A stretch of 64,000 bases of DNA from Salinimicrobium sp. TH3 (GTDB lineage Bacteria; Bacteroidota; Bacteroidia; Flavobacteriales; Flavobacteriaceae). Positions within the stretch are counted from its first letter, which is position 1. Each line of letters opens with the position of its first letter. The position numbers were made by a program, and so were the translations under genes. The stretch is taken from NCBI RefSeq assembly GCF_026676115.1, contig NZ_JAPONB010000001.1:1-64000 (forward strand), written 5' to 3'. Below, piece by piece: positions 25,158 through 32,909 of the stretch. The notes beneath the pieces are model-generated. The model worked only from the letters and a program-made list of their open reading frames with translations. It made no database searches and was not told where the DNA came from.

Positions 25158-26348
25158 TTATTTTGTTAAGACAATACATGCACGGGCATTGTGATAAGGA
25201 CATTTCCACATCCCCAGTTTATCCTCCTGCACATAAGGTCGGTTGTTTTCGTCTATTCTTAAGAACCAATCGCCATTTTCGTGATCAATAATATTCTTTT
25301 GAGTGAATTTCCAGATATCAGTGATCGCCTCTCTGAACTTCTTATCTCCGGAAATCTGATAAGCATATTCAAGCCCGACCATGGCTTCAGCCTGTGGCCA
25401 CCAATGTCTGTCTGTATCTGTTGCTCCGGAATCCAGATCTTTTTCGTTCATCACTCCTTTTCCGGAAATATATGCTTCCGTTAAAAAAGTATCTGCCACA
25501 GGCACAGCAATTCCCTGGGTTCTATAAATTAGTTCTTTATTACCAGATCCTTTTGCAGCCTCTATCATGAGCCATATAGCCTCGATGTCATGTCCAAAAG
25601 AGACAATATTTCCCTCCCGGTTCCATTGCTTATCAAAAAACAGATTAAAATGCTGATTTCTAGCATCATAAAATTTTTCAAGGAAGATTTCGACGAGGTT
25701 GTCAAGGGCTTCTTTGACAGCTTCAGCTTTTGTGATCTTATAAAGAGTGGTGTAGGCTTCCATAACATGCAAATGAGTGTTCATGGTCTTGGCTGAGTTT
25801 TTGTCCTTCTCACTAAGTCGCATGTCATCAATAGGAGACCAGTCCTCCTGGAATGCTTCCAGGTAACCGTTATTTTCTCTCTCCCGGGCATATTTTTCTA
25901 CTAGCTTGAAAAGCTTAAAGGCCCATTCTTTGACCTCTTCCTCTCCTGAAAGTATGTAATATTCAGAAAGGGCATAAATTGCAAAAGCTTGGGCATAAAT
26001 CTGCTTTCTCCTGTTTGCCGGATTTCCTTTAGCATCAACCTCCCAGAATACTCCTCCAAAAATGTCATCCCGAAAGGCCTTCTTTATATACCCGTAGGCA
26101 CGATCGGCTAAAAACCTCAGCTCGCCTTCCTTTTCCTTTTTATGATTTGCAATTGCCGAAAAAGACCAAAGGATGCGGGTATTGAGAATAATTCCTTTGG
26201 AAGCGTTTGGTATTTCTTTATTATAATGATCCCTTTGCCCAATAAAACCGCCATTTTTTTTATCCACACTGAATTCTTTCCAGTATTTAAGAATGTTCTC
26301 CAATTCTTCAGATAATTCGACTTTTAATTGTGCTTCGGAATCTTTCAT
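25158..26348 (-). CDS. AGE-family epimerase, probable mannobiose 2-epimerase
   Basis: This is a 396-residue alpha/alpha-barrel protein of the N-acylglucosamine 2-epimerase family without a signal peptide. Visible blocks are GGFIGQRDH (about 32-40), TRILWSFSAI, QIYAQAFAIYALSEYY, FGHDIEAIWLM, DRHWWPQAEAMVGLEYAYQ and the C-terminal WKCPYHNARAC. Its conserved histidines in FGHD, RHWW and YHN match epimerases of this family. The gene overlaps the GH130 gene by 4 bp, so the two proteins are made together. In known mannan pathways the epimerase converts beta-1,4-mannobiose to mannosylglucose, which GH130 then splits with phosphate. Activity on cellobiose is also possible for this family. Confidence 0.88.
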   Translation of the reverse strand: MKDSEAQLKVELSEELENILKYWKEFSVDKKNGGFIGQRDHYNKEIPNASKGIILNTRILWSFSAIANHKKEKEGELRFLADRAYGYIKKAFRDDIFGGVFWEVDAKGNPANRRKQIYAQAFAIYALSEYYILSGEEEVKEWAFKLFKLVEKYARERENNGYLEAFQEDWSPIDDMRLSEKDKNSAKTMNTHLHVMEAYTTLYKITKAEAVKEALDNLVEIFLEKFYDARNQHFNLFFDKQWNREGNIVSFGHDIEAIWLMIEAAKGSGNKELIYRTQGIAVPVADTFLTEAYISGKGVMNEKDLDSGATDTDRHWWPQAEAMVGLEYAYQISGDKKFREAITDIWKFTQKNIIDHENGDWFLRIDENNRPYVQEDKLGMWKCPYHNARACIVLTK

Positions 26349-27538
26349 TTCAAAATTTCTTTATTTCGATTTACAAGATCAACTATTGCGTTTACTGATG
26401 CACTTGAGGTTAAGCCATCCTGAGGGCTATTCTTAACATAATCCAGAAGTTTGTCCACCGAGGAAATTGCAACATGGCAACGTGTGTCTGATGATGCGTA
26501 ATAAATAAACATTTTACCGTCATCATTTTTGATCCAACCATTCCCAAACAAGACATTTGGTACGTCTCCAACTGTCTCTTCATAGTTTGGCGCCATAAAA
26601 TAACCTGCCGGCTGATGAATCACTTTCGAGATGTCATGCAGGTCGGTCATAAATAGGTAAAGGGTATATCGTAGGCCTCCTGCTGTATTTCTTACCCCGT
26701 GGGCAAGATGAAGCCAACCTTCTTCAGTTTTTATTGGAGCAGGACCCAGACCATTTTTCAATTCATAGACCGTGTGGTAAATTTTATGGTTGATGATCTT
26801 TTCGTCTTCCAAAATGGGATTAGTAATGTTGGTTATATAACCGAGGCCGATACCTCCCCCTTTTCCTACTTCAATAAAACCATCTTGTGGTCGGGTGTAT
26901 AGGGCATACTTCCCATTGACAAATTCTGGATGCATTACCACATTTCGCTGTTGACCCGAAGTTGAAATCAAATCTGGAAGTCTTTCCCAATTTAAAAGGT
27001 CTTTGGTTCTTGCAATTCCAGCATTGGCAACTGCTGCGCTGGTATCGGGATTGGTTTTATCCTTGCGTTCTGTACAGAAAACTCCGTAGATCCAGCCATC
27101 TTCATGCTGCGTAAGTCTCATGTCATAAACATTGGTATCGGGTTCTTCAGTTTGTGGCAGTTCTACAGGTTTGTCCCAGAACTCGAAATTGTCGACTCCA
27201 TTAGGACTTTCGGCCATTGCGAAGAAGGATTTGCGATCATTTCCTTCAACTCTTACTGCCAACACATATTTACCATTCCATTTAATAGCTCCCGGATTGA
27301 AAGTGGCATTCACCCCAATTCTTTCCAGTCCCAGGGGATTTGTTGCAGCATTAAAATCATACCTCCAATGTAATGGTGCATGTGCTGCAGTAATGACAGG
27401 ATTTTTATAACGTTGTACAATTCCATTTGAATTGCCCAAAGGCTTATTCAGGATCTGAATAAAATCTTTATGCTCTTTTATGAGTTCTTCGTATTGAGGA
27501 ATTTTTCTCATTACTTCTCTTTGTTTGGTTAAAGGCAT
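26345..27538 (-). CDS. GH130 beta-1,4-mannosylglucose phosphorylase
   Basis: This is a 397-residue cytoplasmic five-bladed propeller enzyme. It has the GH130_1-type opening RYKNPVITAAHAPLHWRYD (about 43-61), then VRVEGNDRKSFFAMAES, NVYDMRLT with the likely catalytic D139, and FCTERKD. The family phosphorolyses 4-O-beta-D-mannosyl-D-glucose to mannose 1-phosphate and glucose. The start codon follows the symporter stop by 13 bp, and its end overlaps the AGE gene by 4 bp. This transport-epimerase-phosphorylase triad is a textbook mannobiose pathway, which supports the specificity. The start ATG could also be one of two codons slightly downstream. Confidence 0.92.
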   Translation of the reverse strand: MPLTKQREVMRKIPQYEELIKEHKDFIQILNKPLGNSNGIVQRYKNPVITAAHAPLHWRYDFNAATNPLGLERIGVNATFNPGAIKWNGKYVLAVRVEGNDRKSFFAMAESPNGVDNFEFWDKPVELPQTEEPDTNVYDMRLTQHEDGWIYGVFCTERKDKTNPDTSAAVANAGIARTKDLLNWERLPDLISTSGQQRNVVMHPEFVNGKYALYTRPQDGFIEVGKGGGIGLGYITNITNPILEDEKIINHKIYHTVYELKNGLGPAPIKTEEGWLHLAHGVRNTAGGLRYTLYLFMTDLHDISKVIHQPAGYFMAPNYEETVGDVPNVLFGNGWIKNDDGKMFIYYASSDTRCHVAISSVDKLLDYVKNSPQDGLTSSASVNAIVDLVNRNKEILK

Positions 27539-27551
27539 TTTTCTTTAAATG

Positions 27552-29387
27552 TTATTTTATATTTACTCCTGCTTCCTTTTTAATGTGATCCCACCAGTTT
27601 TTCTTCAGAATAAAAACACATATTACAAGAATAACAATTGAAAGGATCATAGGAATATTATCATGTAGAATGAAATAAAGGGGAATGAGCACCAATACCG
27701 TTTGAGCTATTACTCCAATCAATACATTAAACATATCTCTTGAAAAATTCTTGTTCCTGGTCACTTCAGGAAGTTCGTCTTTCAATCTTTCCAGAATAGG
27801 TTTCCAGAATCCCCACGGACGGGTTTTTAGATAAAAATCCTTAAGAATTTCTTCATTGGTTGGAGGAGCAGTGTAGGTTCCAATAATACTTCCTGCCAGG
27901 GAAATAAGCAAAATTACAGGGAAATAGTAAAGATCCAGGGTGTCGGTGAATAGGGGGAAAATCATTGCAGGAATAATTCCCGATACCATTCCCCAAAAGT
28001 AGCCTTCCCCGTTGAACCGCCACCAATACCATTTCAGAGTATTAGAAATCACGTAGCTTCCATAAAGGGCTGAAACGATCCACTGTAAAATTGAATTCAC
28101 ATCAAGTACAAAAAAGCCGAGGACAATACTTATAAGTACCACAACAATCCCACTCCCGTAGTTCATTTTCTTCACCTCTTGGTTAGAAGCATCGGGCCTG
28201 TATTTTAAATATATATCATTAACCAGATACGCTTGTGCAGCATTTAAAGTTCCAGCAAAAGTGGACATGAAAGCCGCCAAAAGACCGGCGAGAAGTAGCC
28301 CCAGTAAACCAACAGGAACAAATTGTTCAATAGCTGCAGGTAGGATCTTCTCAAAGTCCAGAATTCCGGCAGTTTCCAGCCTCAGATCTTCGTAGAAAAG
28401 AATGGCAAGAATTGAAAAGCCACCCACCATTAAATATCTTGTAGGGATCAGGGCTGCAATGGAAAAAGCACTCATTTTGGCAGCTTCCAACGGATTTTTT
28501 GTAGAAAGAATTTTTTGCATATCATAGTTAGGTGCGGGACCGGCAACACTGGAAAGAATTCCTTTAAAAACCATGAGCATAAAAAATATTCCAAACAGAG
28601 AATATTGATCTGATGCTATTTTGTCGTTTACCTCATCAATGATACCACTCCAGTCGATATCGAGTTCCCAGCCAAAGAGCGGGTTCATCCAACCATCAGG
28701 GACGTTCATTTCGTGCTCTCCCATAGCCTGCCAGGCAATGACAGCAATGGCTATAGAAGATATTGTCATAATGGAATACTGTAGAAGATCTGTCCATACG
28801 ATTCCCGACATCCCTCCAAGAACTGAATAAAAAACAGCGAACATGGTGAAGACAACTCCGTAGAAGTGTGGGATATATTCTGCAGGAACATTAAAGGGAA
28901 TGTAGGCCGAAACGATCTCCCAGGGAATAAAGATCTCCACGAATTTACCAAGGCCTATAAAACCGTACGCAAGGAAGCCAAGGCAGCTTAAAATGGCAAA
29001 GATGACGATGATGCTGTGAGACCTGTTTCCGCCCTGTCCTTTACCAAACCGGAAGTGTATCCATTCTGCACCTGTTGTCACTTGTGAGCGACGAAGCCAG
29101 GTGGCAAGAAATACCATTAAGAACACCTGGTTGAAAACAGGCCAAAGCCATGGGATCCAGATACTTTTAAGTCCGTAAACAAAGGTAAGAGTTACCAGCC
29201 ACATGGTTCCAGAAATGTCAAACATTCCCGATGCATTAGAGAGTCCCAGCATATACCAGGGCAGGTCCTTTCCTCCTAAAAGATAATCATCCTTACTCTT
29301 TTGGGCTTTCTTTCTTAAAGCCAGTCCAATTAAAATGGTGCCAACCAGATAAGCTAAAATTATTGCAATATCTAAACCTTGTAACAT
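27552..29387 (-). CDS. Sodium:solute symporter (SSS), probable mannobiose transporter
   Basis: This 611-residue polytopic membrane protein of the SSS family has about 14 hydrophobic segments. It starts with LDIAIILAYLVGTILIGL, followed by KSKDDYLLGGKDLPWYMLGLS, typical of the first two helices. TTGAEWIHFRFGKG and GIVWTDLLQY are further family blocks. A soluble stretch at about 505-550 precedes the last two helices. It is encoded between the second GH26 and the GH130 phosphorylase, so the cargo is probably mannobiose or another short manno-oligosaccharide delivered with Na+. The sequence does not show the substrate directly. Confidence 0.88.
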   Translation of the reverse strand: MLQGLDIAIILAYLVGTILIGLALRKKAQKSKDDYLLGGKDLPWYMLGLSNASGMFDISGTMWLVTLTFVYGLKSIWIPWLWPVFNQVFLMVFLATWLRRSQVTTGAEWIHFRFGKGQGGNRSHSIIVIFAILSCLGFLAYGFIGLGKFVEIFIPWEIVSAYIPFNVPAEYIPHFYGVVFTMFAVFYSVLGGMSGIVWTDLLQYSIMTISSIAIAVIAWQAMGEHEMNVPDGWMNPLFGWELDIDWSGIIDEVNDKIASDQYSLFGIFFMLMVFKGILSSVAGPAPNYDMQKILSTKNPLEAAKMSAFSIAALIPTRYLMVGGFSILAILFYEDLRLETAGILDFEKILPAAIEQFVPVGLLGLLLAGLLAAFMSTFAGTLNAAQAYLVNDIYLKYRPDASNQEVKKMNYGSGIVVVLISIVLGFFVLDVNSILQWIVSALYGSYVISNTLKWYWWRFNGEGYFWGMVSGIIPAMIFPLFTDTLDLYYFPVILLISLAGSIIGTYTAPPTNEEILKDFYLKTRPWGFWKPILERLKDELPEVTRNKNFSRDMFNVLIGVIAQTVLVLIPLYFILHDNIPMILSIVILVICVFILKKNWWDHIKKEAGVNIK

Positions 29388-29403
29388 AGGGGCCTATCTT
29401 CTT

Positions 29404-30549
29404 TTAGTTGGTAATATTTTCCACTTCCTCCAGGAACAGGATTTCTTCCAGCTCTGCAAATTCTTTGAAATCCTTCTGGGAAATTTCGCCGGGATAAGTT
29501 GCGAAATAATGAGACGGTCTCGCATTTCTCCATAACAAAACCCATGCTGTCCCCGACCCCTTTATACCGGGATATAGAGTTTGCGTCCACCAAGATGGAT
29601 CTTCCCCAAAGTTGTTATTTCCTGTTTCCGTCAGAGCAAAAGGTTTATCGGCTAAAATTGCCTTTTTACGAACTATTTCCAGATTCCGGGTTACATCTTT
29701 AGTAAAAGCTTCATTTTCGCTGTGGTTATAGATGTCCACCCCAAGAATATCCACGAACTCGTCTCCGGGATAATATTTATTAAATTCTTCTTCGCTACTA
29801 ATGGTATTGGGAGAGTAGGCATATAATAGACTGTGAACACCATTCTGCTTTAAAAGCTGCTGCGTTTCTTTCCAAAGTTGTTTATAATCTTCTGGCGAAA
29901 CATTTTCTCCTCCCCACCAAAACCAGGAGCCGTTCATTTCATGATATGGTCGAAAAACTACAGGGATCAAATTTCCATCCTCGTCTTTTAAAGACTTAAA
30001 AAAATCTGCCAGTCTTCTTATCCAGAGTTCATATTTCTCCCGTTGTTCGCCTCCTGCAAGTATTGCGGGAACAGCGGGAGTCTTATCCCAGGAGCTACCA
30101 TCTGTCACAGGGTTGTCCAGGTGCCAACTCATGGTAATAATTGCCCCTTTTTCGTTCAGCTTTTGAATATGTTCTCTCATCAAAGCAAAAGAAACGGTAT
30201 CGAGATTGTGAGTCTTCCCCAATTCGATGTGGCCAATATCATAACCGTGAACTGCAGGAAAATCTCCTGCCACTTCTTTTATATCACTCCTAAGCAAATT
30301 TGGCTCCTCCTCATGTTTCCAGCCAATCCCGTAGGCTGTGGCATCCTGATGTCCGAATGCAATGCCTCTTTTTGATATTTTTTGTATATCGTGGTAAAGA
30401 AGTTTTGTAGCCCTGGTTGCTCCTGCATCTGAAACCTTAATTGATTTGAAATCAATGCCTGAAGAGGATTTGCATCCGGACATTTGAGTCAGAATTACTA
30501 ATATTACAAGCCTTTGTACAATATATTTTAGGTCGTATGTAAATTTCAT
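29404..30549 (-). CDS. GH26 endo-beta-mannanase lipoprotein (second)
   Basis: This is a 381-residue lipoprotein counted from the ATG at 30549; a TTG 15 bp upstream is an alternative. The signal has lipobox QMSGC. The GH26 domain carries GHQDATAYGIGW, MSWHLDNP, FRPYHEMNGSWFWWG with acid/base E204, LYAYSPN and LTETGNNNFG with nucleophile E308. It lacks the long Pro/Asp linker of the first GH26, so it may sit in the periplasm and act on imported oligosaccharides; that division of labour is inferred. It is the first gene of the minus-strand operon, facing the divergent AraC gene across 187 bp. Confidence 0.92.
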   Translation of the reverse strand: MKFTYDLKYIVQRLVILVILTQMSGCKSSSGIDFKSIKVSDAGATRATKLLYHDIQKISKRGIAFGHQDATAYGIGWKHEEEPNLLRSDIKEVAGDFPAVHGYDIGHIELGKTHNLDTVSFALMREHIQKLNEKGAIITMSWHLDNPVTDGSSWDKTPAVPAILAGGEQREKYELWIRRLADFFKSLKDEDGNLIPVVFRPYHEMNGSWFWWGGENVSPEDYKQLWKETQQLLKQNGVHSLLYAYSPNTISSEEEFNKYYPGDEFVDILGVDIYNHSENEAFTKDVTRNLEIVRKKAILADKPFALTETGNNNFGEDPSWWTQTLYPGIKGSGTAWVLLWRNARPSHYFATYPGEISQKDFKEFAELEEILFLEEVENITN

Positions 30550-30686
30550 GCTTCTATTTGACAATATATTTTATATTAAAAAATCTTAGCTTATATTTAA
30601 CTTTCGAAATTTGGATATTCTATTTTCTGAAAGGATAAATTATGATATTCAAAATTAACCTGTCCATTGCGATTTAATTAATAGGA

Positions 30687-30710
30687 TTTTGTCATTTAAT
30701 AATGAAATTT
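30687..30710. promoter_or_regulatory. Possible AraC operator in the divergent spacer
   Basis: TTTTGTCATTTA (30687-30698) followed by TAATGAAATTT forms an imperfect inverted repeat. Its left half matches 10 of 12 bases of the perfect palindrome in front of the second SusC gene (TTTTATCATTAA, 32748-32759). It lies between the divergent AraC and GH26 genes, 27 bp before the AraC start. The assignment is inference from two sites only. Confidence 0.35.
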
Positions 30711-30736
30711 TTTCCAGAACCTAAATATTATAAAAA

Positions 30737-31609
30737 ATGACCGCTGAAGTGCATCGGGAAATAACTCCATTATCCCCAGAAGACAGTTTTTTAGTTTTTG
30801 ACCGAATTAAAGATGATTTTGATTTTCCGATACATTTTCATCCTGAGTATGAGCTGAATTTTATCCTTAATGGAAAAGGGGTGAGAAGGGTAATAGGTGA
30901 CAGCATGGAAGATATTGAAGAGATTGAGTTGGTGCTTGTAGGACCTAACCTCCAGCATGGCTGGGAACTTCACAACTGCACGAATAAAGACATTCACGAG
31001 ATCACTATACAATTCCATAATGATCTTTTTGATGAAAAACTTCTGGGTCGTAGAATCATGAAACCTATTAAAGATATGTTTGAACGTTCTGCTCATGGAA
31101 TCTTGTTTTCCGAAAAAATCACCAGGGAGGTTAAGCCAAAAATTCTTAAGCTCTCAAAAATAGACAGTATTGATTATTTCCTGGAACTTATCTCCATTCT
31201 TCAGGACCTTGCTACCTCAAGGAACCAGCGCTTGCTTTCCTCCTACATTTCTAACAATAAAGATTTCGAGAACAGCGACAAAATCAAAACTATCTACGAA
31301 TTCGTTCAGGATAATTATCAACATAAGATTTCTTTAAATAAGATTTCGGAATTGGTAAATATGAGTCCAGTCTCCTTTAATCGCTTCATCAAGAAAAGGA
31401 CAGGGAAAACGTTAATTGAATATATTAATGACACTCGTATAGGCTATGCTTCGCGCTGGTTAATTGAAAGGGATTTGAGTATTGCCGAAATTGCCTTTAA
31501 GTGTGGATTCAACAATATCGCCAACTTCAACAGGGTATTTAAAAAGAATAAAAACTGCACTCCATCTCAGTATCGTGAAGAGTTTAGCGGAATCAAAAGA
31601 GTACTTTAA
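30737..31609 (+). CDS. AraC-family transcriptional regulator
   Basis: This 290-residue one-component regulator has an N-terminal cupin sensor (about 20-85, with FPIHFHPEYELNFILNGKG and LVGPNLQHGWE) and a C-terminal double HTH (about 195-285, with ISLNKISELVNMSPVSFNRFIKKRTG and LSIAEIAFKCGFNNIANFNRVFKK). It is divergent from the GH26/symporter operon and starts a plus-strand run of GH5 and SusCD genes 15 bp downstream. It is therefore the best candidate for mannan-responsive control of both units. The sensor probably binds a small sugar such as mannobiose; that is inferred. Most flavobacterial SusCD loci use hybrid two-component or sigma systems, so an AraC controller is typical of the phosphorolytic mannan type. 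Confidence 0.9.
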   Translation: MTAEVHREITPLSPEDSFLVFDRIKDDFDFPIHFHPEYELNFILNGKGVRRVIGDSMEDIEEIELVLVGPNLQHGWELHNCTNKDIHEITIQFHNDLFDEKLLGRRIMKPIKDMFERSAHGILFSEKITREVKPKILKLSKIDSIDYFLELISILQDLATSRNQRLLSSYISNNKDFENSDKIKTIYEFVQDNYQHKISLNKISELVNMSPVSFNRFIKKRTGKTLIEYINDTRIGYASRWLIERDLSIAEIAFKCGFNNIANFNRVFKKNKNCTPSQYREEFSGIKRVL

Positions 31610-31623
31610 TTAAAAATTCCACG

Positions 31624-32619
31624 ATGAAAATCCTTAGATTTACTTTCTCCTTTTTGTTCTTATTATTTCTAAGTTACAGCTGCTCCTCTCAAAAAGAGGC
31701 TCCTGATGAAAAATTGTTGGACCAGTCGCCAGTAGATAAACATGGACAGTTAAGTATTAAAGATGGTATGCTCGTGGATGTTTCTGGGGAAATGGTTCAA
31801 TTAAAGGGCATGTCATTATTCTGGAGCCAGTGGCAACCTCAGTTCTTTAATCACCAAACTGTGGAAAATCTTGTGGGGGGCTGGGATATTCAGCTTATTC
31901 GTGCTGCTATGGCCGTAGAGCACGATGGTTATCTGGAAAATCCCGAGAGAGAAATGGATAAGGTGAAGAAAGTTATAGAGGCCGCAATAGATCAGGGGAT
32001 CTATGTAATTGTAGATTGGCATGATCACCACGCAGAGGATCACTTAATAGAAGCTAAAGATTTCTTTTCAAAAATTGCAAAGGAATATGGAGATTATCCC
32101 CACCTCATCTACGAACCATACAACGAACCTCTTGATGTTTCCTGGACGGGAGTTTTAAAACCTTATCATGAAGAAGTCATAGCTTCGATCCGGCAATATG
32201 ATCCCGATAATATTATAGTATTAGGAACTCCTAACTGGTCGCAAAGGGTGGATCTTGCTGCAGAGGATCCTGTGCGAGGTGAAAATTTGGCTTATACTCT
32301 TCATTTTTATGCCGGTACTCATGGGCAGGAGTTGAGGGGAATAACTAAAAACGCCATGGATAAAGGTTTGCCGATCTTTGTTACTGAATTCGGTACTACA
32401 GACGCCAATGGAGATGGTCTCGTTTACGCAAAAGAAACGCGGGACTGGATGGAATTTATGGACCGCCACAACCTTTCATGGGCAAACTGGTCTGTAGCCG
32501 ATAAAGATGAATCGTCAGCAGCTGTTCTTCCATGTACTACTCCTTCAGAAATAAATAATGAAGAAAAAATTTCCACTTCAGGGAAATTAGTAAGATCCTA
32601 TTTGAAATATTCTAAATAA
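31624..32619 (+). CDS. GH5 (subfamily 2-like) endo-beta-glucanase lipoprotein
   Basis: This is a 331-residue lipoprotein (YSC, C20). The GH5 barrel resembles subfamily 2 endoglucanases: LKGMSLFWSQW (about 60-70), IQLIRAAMAVEHDGYL, VIVDWHDHHAE, LIYEPYNEPL with acid/base E168, LHFYAGTHG, and VTEFGTTDANGDG with nucleophile E255. SWANWSVADKDESSA near the end is a typical substrate-cleft block. The likely activity is on beta-1,4-glucose bonds of glucomannan or cellulose-like chains, which complements the GH26 mannanases. It starts 15 bp after the AraC gene. A weak hairpin at about 32621-32643 follows it, so the SusC gene probably has its own promoter. Confidence 0.88.
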   Translation: MKILRFTFSFLFLLFLSYSCSSQKEAPDEKLLDQSPVDKHGQLSIKDGMLVDVSGEMVQLKGMSLFWSQWQPQFFNHQTVENLVGGWDIQLIRAAMAVEHDGYLENPEREMDKVKKVIEAAIDQGIYVIVDWHDHHAEDHLIEAKDFFSKIAKEYGDYPHLIYEPYNEPLDVSWTGVLKPYHEEVIASIRQYDPDNIIVLGTPNWSQRVDLAAEDPVRGENLAYTLHFYAGTHGQELRGITKNAMDKGLPIFVTEFGTTDANGDGLVYAKETRDWMEFMDRHNLSWANWSVADKDESSAAVLPCTTPSEINNEEKISTSGKLVRSYLKYSK

Positions 32620-32745
32620 AGATCCTTTCAAAAAAGGGATTTTAGAGTCTTTTAACCGAACAAAGGTTCCGTTGCTGAATACTAATTTGCTTCCCTTCCT
32701 ACAATATTCTTATTAAAGAGAATTCCTATTGAGAAATAAGGAAAA

Positions 32746-32770
32746 TATTTTATCATTAATTGATAAAATA
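32746..32770. promoter_or_regulatory. 10-bp perfect inverted repeat upstream of SusC
   Basis: TATTTTATCA (32746-32755) and TGATAAAATA (32761-32770) are perfect inverted arms separated by TTAAT. The centre lies about 54 bp before the predicted transcription start, where an activator such as the neighbouring AraC protein would bind. No T tract follows, so a terminator is less likely. Confidence 0.5.
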
Positions 32771-32797
32771 ATATTAACAACAGCTTAACATGTGCTT

Positions 32798-32805
32798 TAA
32801 ATTTG
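32798..32805 (+). promoter_or_regulatory. Putative promoter of the SusC operon
   Basis: TAAATTTG matches TAnnTTTG. The start point near 32812 would give a leader of about 98 nt. The overlapping GAGTTAG/CTAACTC inverted repeat (32805-32828) would form a hairpin at the very 5' end of the mRNA. Confidence 0.5.
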
Positions 32806-32909
32806 AGTTAGGAAATTACTTCTAACTCTAATGATTTCGCTCATATTCTGTTAGAAGATTTTCCTGTAAAATTAACCAGTTAACAAAATATATTAACAAC
32901 TCAATTCTT

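Noticed and set aside
32831-32854. Seven-codon frame MISLIFC-TAG in the leader of the second SusC gene, recalling the ...PIFDC-TAG ending of the first leader
   Set aside because: Only the last residues are loosely alike, there is no second copy, and the bases after the stop do not pair well with the SusC start region. Chance is a sufficient explanation.
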